The notes under the pieces: generated by a model
What the model was told of the DNA's origin: nothing
The model's input: the letters and a program-made list of their open reading frames with translations, nothing else
Databases searched by the model: none
Source: Gymnothorax reevesii
Taxonomy: Eukaryota > Chordata > Actinopteri > Anguilliformes > Muraenidae
Length of the DNA: 64,000 bases
Assembly (NCBI GenBank): GCA_029721435.1
Contig: CM056577.1
Coordinates: 117,488,219 to 117,552,218, forward strand
Direction of reading: 5' to 3'
Part shown: in pieces, positions 11,281 through 22,749 of the stretch
How positions within the stretch are numbered: position 1 is the first letter of the stretch
Layout of the letters: every line of letters starts with the position of its first letter
Translations under genes and position numbers: made by a program

Positions 11281-11550
11281 CTCTTTGTATGGGTTTTCAA
11301 CTACCTGTGTTCGTCCAACCTACAGCCTGCCAAACAGCAGGCTCATGTAATGGACAAACTTGATGAGCTTTTGGTACGCCTCCATGTTTCCATGTTGGCC
11401 CTGCTCAGGACCATTACTGGGTGAATGGAGGATATGGTGTCAAAACAAGGGTCCACCTGCTCCAAAAAACCATGGCATTTTCCAGTAAGGTCCGGTGTAA
11501 TTTTAAGTCTGTTCACAAACCAGGACTCTCCTAAAGTTCTTCATCAGATG

Positions 11551-12455
11551 TACTGTGGGGTGCAAAAATTTGGGCACCCCTTGTTTAAATGTCTGTTACA
11601 ATTAAATAAATCTCCAATCGATTCCCCTGAACACTAAATGCTACAAAGTTCAACATGACACTTCTCATTGCATTTTAAAGCAAGAACAATTTTTATTTTT
11701 ATCTTCTTACAGTTTCAAAGCAATAAAACAAGTAAAAAGGCCTTGCGCAAAAGTTTGGGACCCCTGTCCGCTAGTACTTTGTAACTCCTCCTCGGGCAGC
11801 TATAACAGCTTACAAATGCCTCCTGTAGTCAGCTGAGCTGAGAGTCTTTCAATTCTTGTCTTTGGAATTTTTCTCCATTCTTCCTGACAGAACACCTCCA
11901 GTTCAGAAATATTCTTTGGTCTTTTTGCTTGCACAACATGTTTGAGGTCTCTCCACAGATTTTCAATAATATTCAAGTCTGGGGACTGTGATGGCCATTC
12001 CTAAACCTTCATCCATCTTTCCTGGAGGTACTTCATGGTGGATTTTGAGGTAAGCTTCGGGTCATTGTCTTGCTATAATACCTAAGATCTCTTCAACTTT
12101 AATTTCTGGACTGAGCTTTGGACATTAGCCTCTAGAATGTCTTGATATTTGGTGGAATCCATTCTTCCTTCCACCCGCACAATATTGTCTGTGTCCCCAG
12201 CTGCTACACAACCCCAAAGCATGATGGATCCACCTCCATGCTTAACAGTTGGCAACGTGTTCTTCTCAACAAATGCTTCACCCTTTTTTCTCCAAGCATA
12301 CCTTCTTTGATTGTTGCCAAAAAGTTCAATTTTGGTTTTGTTAGCCCAAAGCACATTGTTCAAATAAGCTTGAGGTTTCTCAAGGTCCTCTTTTGCATAC
12401 TTCAGATGCTTAATTTTGTGTTGAGGTCGTAGGAAAGGCTTCTTTCTTCCAACTC
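11551..12455 (-). pseudogene. Tc1-like transposon fragment, transposase C-terminal half
   Basis: The plus-left end GTGGGGTGCAAAAATTTGGG (from 11556) is a known Tc1-like terminus. Minus-strand 12455-12082 encodes GRKKPFLRPQHKIKHLKYAK, KTKIELFGNNQRRYAWRKKG, TLPTVKHGGGSIMLWGC and VRVEGRMDSTKYQDILEANV. The second aspartate region (usually QDNDPKH) and beyond are frameshifted; the N-terminal DNA-binding half is missing. The break at about 12455 lacks a terminal repeat, so the element is truncated there. Confidence 0.85.
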
Positions 12456-13385
12456 CGCCATATAGATTGTTGTGATTCTGCCTGTTTGCCATGTCTCTGC
12501 CCTGCCTTGCCATGTCCATGTCTGCTTTGCCGTGCCCACAATCTGTTTGCCATGTTTATATTTAGATTTTTGCTATGTCTGACTATTCTTTGTAATGTGT
12601 GTTGGGATTTGGTTACTTTGATTTATTCATGCATTCTCTTAGTATAGTTTTCCCATGTTTTACTCTTTACCATAGTTTATTCCGGTTCATGTTTATATGC
12701 GGGGGCATATAGGCTAGTCATTGAAATCAAAAATAAATATACAACTTCACATTATGCCAACCAAATTTCATCTTGGGGCAATACGTGTGGTCACTGCCCA
12801 GTCCAAAAACATGAGCCAGAAGTTCAGTGGTATTTCTCGCTGCAGGACCCTTTCATCCTCTTTGGCTCAGGGCGAATCTCACATGTTTGAAAGAGCACAA
12901 GCCCTCAATTTCAGTTTCACTTCTGTTCAGCTGCGTCCGACTGGTCTTTTTTGCCAAGAAAATTTCCTAACTCCAAGAAAATAATTCGGAAATAATTATG
13001 TGGCAGCCATGATAAGTGGATTTGAATTCTTTAAATGTTAAGTAAAGGTGTCTCAGTGCTTCCTAATTAACCTCCTTTAGCATAGGTTACACAGAACTAT
13101 TCTTTTCAAAAAGAAAGGATATAACGCTATCCCATAATTCTGCGCAGCAGCAATATTTAAAGCAGCGCCAGCACCATTCATCTGGCCAATCACATAAAGA
13201 AGCGCAGTTTAGCGCAGTTGTCTTCCTAAGCCGTTAGGAATTATTTTTCACCCCTTTCCTTTTTCTTATGACATTTTCCTTAATGGTTAAAGAAAAGTGG
13301 TTAGGAATTCGTGAATAGGACATAATTTTCATTCGGATGCAGCCCCGGTCTCACGGAGCTGTGGAAAGTTACTGTAGCATGTGTG
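12456..13385. other. no gene recognised; low-level repeats only
   Basis: 12478-12550 contains short repeated GCCATGTC/GCCGTGCC words (TGTTTGCCATG three times). The rest has small open frames without recognisable domains. Confidence 0.5.
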
Positions 13386-13393
13386 GTTACGGA

Positions 13394-13942
13394 CATAGAC
13401 TGTATAAAAAGATGGACGAAGCAACCGTGACGTCACCCATTGGTTTCAGCGTACCATTGAGGAAGCCTCGATTTTGGCTATTTGAATTGCGTCATTTTGG
13501 CATTTTGAAACCGGATGTGATTCCTATCGGCCGAGAGCATGAACTGGATACCTGGGGAGAAGCAAGGGGTGGATCTACAGGTGGACCACACCATATCAGA
13601 AAAAGACCAGAGGATAGCCACGCCCCTAAAGCATATATTGGCTTTATCCTTTATTCTAGTCTATTTGGGACCATAATTTGCAAAAATGAACATCATGATA
13701 TATCGGAGGAGACTTGAAACTTGCGATAGATACAATGAAGTAATTTGGAAAATCATTACTTAAATTATAAATCTGGTGATAGAGTCATTTTCTCATAGAC
13801 TTCTATAGGATTGAACTTCTTTCTGCAACCACCAATGTTGCCACCTGCTGGCCATTAAATACAATACAATTTTCAGAGATTTCCGCATTGGCTTCATTTT
13901 TCTGACCCGAGTGCTGCACCCATCTTTTTTATAAAGTCTATG
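13394..13942. mobile_element. hAT-like MITE with CATAGACT termini
   Basis: Left end CATAGACTGTATAAAAAGAT and right end the complement of CATAGACTTTATAAAAAAGA. The flanks GTTACGGA (13386-13393) and GTTGCGGA (13943-13950) are an 8-bp target duplication with one mismatch. Non-coding. It shares the CATAGA end and 8-bp duplication with the element at 1275, so both probably rely on the same kind of transposase. Confidence 0.8.
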
Positions 13943-13962
13943 GTTGCGGATGGTCGTAAGAC

Positions 13963-14127
13963 CATAGACTGTCTAAAAAGATGGGCACAGCACCTGGGTC
14001 TGCAAAATGAAGCCAGTGCAGAAATATCTGAAAATTGCATTCTATTTAATGGCTAGCAGGTGTCGATGTCGGTGGTGGAAGAAAGAAGTTCAATGCCATG
14101 GAAGTCTATGAGAAAATGACTCTACTT
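13963..14127. mobile_element. second, inverted partial copy of the CATAGACT MITE
   Basis: Starts CATAGACTGTCTAAAAAGAT and is the inverted counterpart of 13942-13780, matching through GGCTAGCAGGTG and AGTCTATGAGAAAATGACTC. With the first copy it forms a head-to-head palindrome with a 20-bp centre, which could fold as a 160-bp hairpin. Confidence 0.75.
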
Positions 14128-14632
14128 TCCCTCCTGATTTATTATTATTACACTAAGATTTGAAACACCTTTACACAGTTTTGAATAATGGCGATTGAAA
14201 AGCACAAATTGCGCGTCCGAATGAATGGCCGTGTTCTTGCCCAATGAATGGATTACCAACACCAGATAATGTGGGTTGTTTTTGGAGTAATTGTGTTGTA
14301 AATTAAGAAAAACAATTGAGAACAAGTCAGGACCAATAAGTGTTGAAAGGGGACGTTCTGTCATACACACTGTAGTTCTGGCTACGCCACTGAATGCATG
14401 ATTTTCACTTGAAGTGGAATATTTTCAGTGTGGCATTAGTGCTTTTCCTCTGGTAAAGGATCTGAATGCATCTTCCACAGTACTGTATGATTTGAATGCC
14501 CACTCTGAAAAAATCAAACTGTGACATTACTTGAGCCAAGTACAACTTGGAGTTTGCCTTCCTTTTATGGATAAGCCAACCGTTTGACTTTGTGATTCTT
14601 GCGCATGTCAGGGGGCTACTCTGAACACTATG

Positions 14633-14987
14633 TGTCATGTCCCAACTGGGTTATCTGGTCGAGATGCCCCTCCGGGCTCCAAGTTCATTTCCATGTCACA
14701 TTTTTGTTCCCACTCTTCGATTGTTAATACCCAGCACCTGATCACCATTAAGTCCTTTTATGTAATTCACTAGTCTCCCCTCACTCTTTGTCTGACGATG
14801 TGTCTCAGTTTGCTTTTGTGGTTGAGCAGACCTTGAGTTTCTGTGTTTTTTTCTGTATTTAGATATATTTTCTTGGTTAACTCAGTCTAGCATTTCTCTT
14901 TTCTTGTTGTAGTTGTTACATTCTATTATTAAACTCATTTGGATTGTCAGTTCAACTCTGGTCTGTTCCCTAGTATCACCGATGACA
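14633..14987. mobile_element. solo LTR candidate (355 bp)
   Basis: Begins TGTCATGTCCCAAC and ends GATGACA, an inverted TGTCAT/ATGACA pair as in Ty3/gypsy-type LTRs. The flanks CTATG (14628-14632) and GTATG (14988-14992) would be a 5-bp target duplication with one mismatch. ATTAAA is present near 14927. No internal retroelement sequence adjoins it. Confidence 0.45.
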
Positions 14988-14992
14988 GTATG

Positions 14993-17900
14993 CCTTTCCG
15001 GGGCTGCTTTCTGCCATCTTTTTCTGCCTGAAGGACATCAAATGAAATTCTTTGAGGACTGCTCCCCTCGATAGCCTTGTTTATTTTGCACTATTGACTA
15101 TGCTCATTTATTGGCTTAACTTCAGCAGTTGCTCGCACTGGTTGATATACACTTGCTGTACATTTTTACATGAATGCCTTAAAATAATATTAAGATGTGA
15201 TTAATTATGACCATGGAGGCAGGAAAAATATTAGTTCATCCATTCTGTCTGCGAGCATTCCCTTTCCCCCTCAGTATGAAACACAGAAAAAGTGATCAAT
15301 ATTGTGAAGCAAATTCCCCAGAAAAAAAAAACTATTAAGTGAAGCCAAAATTGTGATTAATGTATATTGTGCTTATATGCATAACCTACTAAAAATTTCT
15401 GTAAATATAGTCGCTGCTCTAAATGTATTTGGTGTTATTAAAGAAATCCCCCTTTCACTCCCAAATCTTTGGACTTAAACTGATAAATACTGTCTCTAGG
15501 CCTCTCCCTGGAGAAATGCTAATGCTATATAAATATATTGAACTTGAGTGTAGTCAATATAGGATTCAGTATACATTATACGTTAATATTTACCGGAAAT
15601 GGCTGCTAATGTAATCACTTCTACCATCTGTCCCGCTTGAAACCTTTCGAACCATTTAACAGTGCGGATTTGTTTGAAACTATTCGTGACCAGTGAGAAC
15701 AAAATGAGTCTTAAAAACCCAAAATTCAAAATTGAGTTCTCTACACCATCATGTTTACAAAACATGATTTTCATCATCAGCCAAGTTGGACCAATCACCG
15801 GCCAGCATAGGGGGGTCACGATCTAATGCACTGCAACAAGACTAATTTGTTTACAGCCTTTAACGGCTGCTATTGGCTGCTTGTGATGTGCAATACTATA
15901 CGGAGTACCATGGAAAGCAGGGGTTCCGCACATAATTTTTGTACAAAAAGATGATGGGATTACCCAGCAAAAATGTGGACAAATTTATCGACAAAAGTGA
16001 TTAATTTACGGCTTTGTTTCTGGTAGTTTTTCCATCATGAAGTGAATGGACGTTTACAAACATCCCATTGTCTACCTTTTATCAATGTTTTCTCGCCAGG
16101 AAAGTGTACCAGGCCGAAGTATGACATAAAGTGGCTGAAAACGCACAAAAATATTTTTGAAGATTTATTCCCTCCGGCTCATGTTACCATTTACTGGAAA
16201 TGTATAGGCGCGACTTAAAACACGTTTTGCTATCATGGGTCACTTTGGATACATCTTACTGTGTCAACATGCCTTTTCATACTTCTATCTATACTTCTAT
16301 CTGTCTGTCCATCCCTCCACTGCAATTTGTTCCGAGGCCACAAATCAGCCAACCTGCTCTTTCTCAGTCCAGAGCTCATACACCATTCAATATTTCTGAA
16401 TGAAATTTCATATATGATTACATCTTACTGTGTAGATGTACATTTTCATACTTCTGTTTGTCATCCTGTCAGTCTGTCTGTCTCCCCTCTGCATTTTGCT
16501 TGCAGGCCTGATATCAGCCACGCCATGGCGGGGGATCTGAGTATTTCATGTTTGTTTGCAACGGTTTCTCTAATAAAACCCCTAATTGCAAAACCCACTG
16601 GAATGAGTGCATGCTCACGGTTCCCCAAATCTGGCATTCAATCCAAATCCAGCCCTGATTTTCCGTTCTTCCAGGCAATTTTGTCGACAGTTTTTGAAAC
16701 TGATTGACCAGATTGTCATCACACCTGACTCTAAGGCAAAGAAAAGATGGAAAAACTGTTCTTGGCCCTTAAGGACCATGATTTGGGGACTCCTAATGCT
16801 AGTTGTTTTGTAAAATGGAATTTATTGTAACTACTTTTTACTACAAAACCAAAACTATTTTCCCTGCTGGTTTGATGTGTCTCTCTCAATGCAAAGGCTG
16901 CGGCTGTTGGCCACCCTGTTGTGTATGTTGAGGTTACTAGCCTGACAAAGCATGACAGCCTCCTCAGTGGAGGGCTTAGGAGGCTGATTTGAAACACCTC
17001 TAGGGGAGGGACCTAGAGGTTGTACTCTTTCAGATTCACAAGCTAATTCCACTTTATTCTCTACCAACTGCAACTTTAAAGGGGTACCTAGGTCAAACAT
17101 CAAGTAGATTTCCTGAGAAGAGCACACTTTTAGCTTCAGTCTGCCAGACAAATTTCCTCAACGAGACATCTGCATTTGAGGAGAACTGAAAGAGTGAACA
17201 AAGTGCGCTCTTTTTGGTCAAATCTACTTCAGGTTTGACTTGGGTTCTCCCTTCACTGCAAACAAAACAGACTCAAATACAGAAAGGATTAGAATGGTGG
17301 TGGGTGCAGCAAAGGGAGTTCTACGTTATTCTAGAGAAATGGGTGATGAAATTCAGGGAATACTGGCACGTGGGTTTTAAGGGAGTCCAATGCTAGGGAA
17401 GTAGGAAAATTTTGGGAAGGGTATTTTTAATGTAGAAAGAAAGGAGCGTCAAGATGTCCAGTAGGTGGCAGTAACACACTATTCATTTGTTAAGTGAAAT
17501 GAAAACAAATAAATGTCGACGACGGTGGAAATATGAACACTCCAGAATTTACTTACTCGTCTTTGTGACATCCATTCTTTTTCAGGCTATGAATTAATTT
17601 ACAAACTAAATTAATTTATGTGTTTATATTAGGCTATGAATTAATTTACAAACTAAAGTGTACTTGGCCTCAGACAAAATTAGCATCGCATGATGGAGCT
17701 GTCAGTTTATAAACCATGGAAGCCTGCAGTTTATTAATGTAATGGAATTCGTAAATGCACACAGAATTTTATTTGTACCCGACAATCAATGTGAGATTAG
17801 TGCACAACTTGTCTTCCGATAAAAATTCAGACGAGGGCTTCGCTATCAGAGGGTATTTCTTCTTGGTCTAACAACACTTAGACCTCCATGTATGCTGACT

Positions 17901-18420
17901 GCTTTGCCACTGCAGCTTGCGGATGTGAGGTGGTGAATGGCTGTCATCAACTGAAGGGCCAGGTCTGCATTGCCAGAGAACATGTTTTCTTATTATCTGT
18001 CTTTATAGCAGATCTTAAGGAAGTGAAAACCGATCTATGTGGAGACCTGCAGGAATTCAAAGATGGCTTAGAGATGGCATTTTTGGCATCAGATGGGTAT
18101 TACTGGTCTCTGGCTGTTTAAACCGGGTTAAGTTGATAGACTAAGTTACTGCCAAAGTGGTGATTAAGTAGCGGCTAGCTGTTTATGCAGTGTAAAACAA
18201 TCCAGCTTAGGTTGATTTACCTGTGTTGGATTATTCAACTGGGACAGGTTTCAGATTTCCCAATGGCTGAATGCTCTTGTTTTGTCACTCAATACATTGT
18301 TTCAGTTATCTATGCAACCGAAGTCAAAGTCTTGCAAGCCACAGAGTTTCAGTAAAGCCGCATCATGAAGAAGCCAGATGCATTTACCAACTTAGCACTG
18401 AAGCTAAGAATTTAACTTGA
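14993..18420. other. intergenic stretch, minor repeats only
   Basis: Contains a diverged tandem duplication (ACATCTTACTGTGT...TTTTCATACTTCT at about 16250 and 16420, spacing about 172 bp), a 27-bp direct repeat (17584-17610 and 17631-17657, spacing 47), and a 98-codon minus ORF (17151-16855) with no domain I can name. Nothing else is supported. Confidence 0.5.
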
Positions 18421-20709
18421 GTCATTCCATATGAACTCAACCTGAGCTCCCACTGTGACTGAAATATATTTGACTCAAAAAACTGAAAGTACCTGCACAT
18501 GTATACATAAACATATGCAAATTTCCCAAGGGCTTCTGCGATATGCTAAACCATAAATGGGAGGGGGCTAGGCTTTCAGAATCTGCAATCAACATTAGCC
18601 AACTTCTTCTCATTTCAGTGTTATTTGCCCCTCATATATTAATCCTTTCATGGATAGAAATCAAAAATTCAATTTTCGAGGACCTCTCAGCTTAGGACCA
18701 CTTACAGACATTTAATGATGCTGGATTCTTTTTACTTAGGGACAGATCTGTCTGCAATATGAGTACTGACTATATTTAGGCTTAATATGGAAGTTAAGAG
18801 CCTCTGAAAAGCGTCCCAGCTGAAAAAGAGGCTTTTTTTTTGGTTTGTTTTGTTTTTTTTTTTTTTTTGCCAATTTTTAGTTGACAAGTTTGCAGTGTGG
18901 GCAGTTATTCATGGATATGAAACTTTTTGTACATAATTGTTTGTATCTTGCCTGTATTTGTTCAAAATTTCAACCTGTTTTCTCATCTCAGCCCATAGCC
19001 CTGATTTATTTCCAAGATATTGGCCTCCGAACCCCCCTACAAATTGATGTTTATGAAAAACTTGGCATGGCCCCCTACTTTTGGAGGGGTATATCTCAAA
19101 AACCCTTGGGAGCTGAGGCCTAAAATTTTGCCTTTTTTCATAATGCATTTAGAGGTAGGGGAGAGCCGCCTTGAATGTAACGCACCACGATTGTAACGCA
19201 TATGTTTTCTCTTGATTAGTTAATGCAGTTGTGATGTCATCATGTTAGCATGTGATGAGTACCGTAATACACGTGCCCTGGAAGTAGCAAGTCTTTTCTT
19301 TTATGCTGCAGGGAGAAATCGGCAGAGAAGTTGGGTTTCCACAAAGTAAGTAAAAATTCACTCCCACAGTATTTTTTGACTACAGATTTTTTCTTTAATG
19401 TTACACAGCTAAAATCCACTTGGGTGTCTGTATGTATATGTTCGTCACTAGTTTGCATCGTTTTAACACATTATGATTGTTAGGTCTGTTCTGTAAACAA
19501 CGCCAAATAAATGGTGGGCCAAGCGGCACAGTTGTAACAGATGTTACATTAAGACAACGGCAGACATTTGCAAGCACAGCTCAAATAATTTTGCTCTTTG
19601 TTTGCTTTACAGAATGCAATTTTTTAGGCTGATTTTTACTTTGTTCTGTGCTTTATAGCCTAGCAAATGTTTTAATGTGGACACATTTTAATATTTCTGG
19701 ATGCTGTGTTTATGCACTTTGTTCTGTGTGGCATGTTCTTTATGCCACCGAGGTCAGTTTTACCTTTAAATTTGTAGCCTATTGTTGCAGTTATACCTTT
19801 TAAAAAATGCACTAGATGCTAAACGGCACATATTATAATGTTCTTTGCACTGAGATGTAGGCTTAGTCCTACCTTGAAATATAATAAGCTAATCAATTTG
19901 ATTCTCTCAGTAGGCAAATGTTATTGTAGCCTATTTTGAATTTTGGCAAAAAAAAAAAAACTTCAAAATACAAATAGACTGTTTTTCTATAGCACAGACT
20001 GTAAAAAAAGAGTAATTTGGGGTGTTGCCACATATTTGACCCTGCAGGGGTACCAGTGCAGGTGTGAATGGGACTTTTACAAAACTCATGTGTCATACGT
20101 ATTTGCCAATATTTTGTGTTCAGTCAGCTGTCATTCAATGATATTCTAAATCAATTAGGGTTGTATAACATTTTTACAAATCCATCAGTCAAAGTCGCTA
20201 ACACCGTAGGCACAATCAATGCATTTTCCTATCAACAAACTCACACAAACGCTCCAACTGGTACATCTGGTAAGTTTTAATAATATACACTATTTCTGAT
20301 AGGATATTCTTATTACATTATTGGTGTTAAAGAAATGATAAGCAGTTGCATGAATGAAATATAATTGATTTGACCTGAAAACTACGTGTTTAATGCTCCT
20401 TTTTTACAATTTGTTACAATTGTAACTCCTGCTGTTACAATTAAGACTCAAATATACTTCAGTGGTTACACTGGATAGAGTCCGCTTTCAGTTATGTTAC
20501 TCAAGACCTGTTTTATAAATTGAAAGACTTTAAGTGGTTTATAGTAGCAGATGTGTTGGTGCTTCGCCTGAAAATATTACATATGTAGGGAAAAAAATAT
20601 CCTAGTAACAGTGTGAAAAGTGAAAAATGTCACAATTGTGGCAGCTCTCCCCGACTCTCAAAAGAATTTGAGTCAGTGTCTGTGGAAAATCGAGTTCATA
20701 TGGAATGAC
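18421..20709. mobile_element. inverted-repeat bounded element, about 2.3 kb, with a nested pair
   Basis: GTCATTCCATATGAACTC at 18421-18438 is repeated exactly in inverted orientation at 20692-20709. Inside, GGGGAGAGCCGCC (19157) and the complement of GGGGAGAGCTGCC (20641-20653) form a second inverted pair around a region rich in TTGTAAC words. No transposase is readable. I infer an old non-autonomous DNA element carrying a second element. Confidence 0.5.
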
Positions 20710-21602
20710 CCGTTACTGTTACAGGACAGGAAGTGTCCATGTGTGATTATGGGAGGCTATTCTCCGAGCTTGATGCGAAAATGGATTTGCACGCCAGAGG
20801 GCCTGCGATTATCAAATGAGGATGCATGCTGAATGCAAACAGAAAAGTCAACTACTTTGTGGATCTGAGAGTTCCTGTCCTATTCGTGTTCATATTCAGT
20901 GCCTTCGAGATGCGCAGTATCACAGAGCTCTTAGTATGTGCTGAGAGATTATGCAGTCAGGTGACAAAATTTTCACAATGCCTTATCAAACTGTGAATTG
21001 TTATTAGTGTATGGTCACCTGACCCTTCCACCATAACACTTTCAGCAGTGTCAAGCTCGCCAAATGCATCATTTGACCCAGTTCCAAAATCCTTGTATTT
21101 GGATCAAATGGTGTCAAGAACGCCCCTGTATATTGAAATTAATTATACCCCTTTTCATGGAAAATCCAGGGCATTAATGTGCCACACGAGTTTGACTTGT
21201 TTGATCTGTTCAGACTCTAGGAAGTCCCAGGTTGTTACGGTCGACGAAAGGCCTGCCCAGTGATTGAGAGGCTTTCTTTCTCTTTGTATCAATGATGCAG
21301 ATCTAGATGGGGTGTTAGGATCAACACTCTGGTGGCTGAAAATGGCTCTATAGAAAAGTTTTTTTTTTCTAATTTTTTGTGGACAATAAATGAGACATGC
21401 AGTTAATTGCTCATTAAAAAAAAAAAAAAAAAACATGCCTCAGATTAAAATGCTTCGAATTTCCTCCAGCATGCAGGTAAATTTAAAAAATTGGTGAGCA
21501 ATTCTGCCAACATTTTCTAAACCCCAGGAGCACATTCAAGATTGCGGGTTCTAGTGACAGCCCGCGAGTGCTCACCTCTTGCACAATTACACTATGGTTG
21601 GG

Positions 21603-22740
21603 GTCATTCCATATCAGATCATCAAATGGGTCTCACCACCACCTTCTCAATTTTGCCAATTTGTGCAGCTGTATAAATATATATCACTGATATATCCGAA
21701 ATGTCAGTTCATTCAGTCCAAAAATGAATTTTTGGTGAATTATTTTCTTAGGGTACTGTCCATCAGTTTTTGCTGATGCCATCAGAAATTATTGATCAAT
21801 AACTGGTTCAGGTTTCCCCCTGCCAACATGATCTACCAACCTGCTTATACTGACCTTTCTGTGAATGTGTCATGCACTGATGAATTGAGAACTTACAGTT
21901 ATTGTTATTCAATAATCATTAACATTGTGTAAGAAGCTGAAAATGCCAAGTGATTCTCGAGATTACCCCACCCCTGTTCAGACACCTGCAAAATTTATAT
22001 TGGTCAGAACACATCAACAGTTTTTGGAGTGGTCTTTCTACTATAATAGAGGAATCAGTAAAAAGAAAAAAAAAAAGAAAGAAAGAAAATCCAAGGTGTG
22101 TCCCTGGAGATACGAGGATTTGAACAGGGTGTTAATGTCTTGAGCATTTTAGCTTTTTTTTCACATTCAGCAAGGTACTGACTGCAGTTGATGATGAATT
22201 CAGCCCCATTTATATTCCGCAGACATAAATGAATGGAAAAAATTCCAGAGAGCCTATGCGAGGGTTATATTGGGGGTGCTTTGGGGACCTAAACATAGAA
22301 CTGCCTGAACAACAGGCACTTTTGGTGTCATCATAACTCCACAACCAAGAAAGATGAAAGAAGTGAAATGGACTGCTTTTTGTGATTCAGCAGCATAGCA
22401 GCTTAGCTTAGATGCAAAGTTTCAAAGCTATAGGTGTAATAATAAAAAAGTTACGCCATGTTAAATGCAAGAAATTTGTATATTGATGTGAATTTGTTTA
22501 AGGAAAATAAATAAATAAATAAAAATAAATAAAAATCGACACAAAACTGACGGAGAGTACCCGTATAATAATTCACCAAAAATTCATTTTTGGTCCGATT
22601 GAGCTGAAATTTCAGATTTGTTCATCACTAATACATATTTATCTAATGTGAAAATACGGAAGCAATCGATGACTACATGTTGACAGATGTTTTGTATATC
22701 TGATGATTTGACGGTCAAACCATTGATGAGAAAGGTCATC
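21603..22740. mobile_element. inverted-repeat element with 70-bp arms
   Basis: Arms 21698-21770 and 22543-22613 are inverted copies, both containing AAAAATGAATTTTTGGTGAA and a GGGTAC(T)GTCC-like segment. The left side carries the same GTCATTCCATAT word (21603-21614) seen at 18421 and 20709, so it may be a relative of that element. The interior is AT-rich, with an AAAT repeat near 22503, and non-coding. Outer limits are uncertain. 20710-21602 shows nothing nameable. Confidence 0.5.
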
Positions 22741-22749
22741 TGTATTCGG

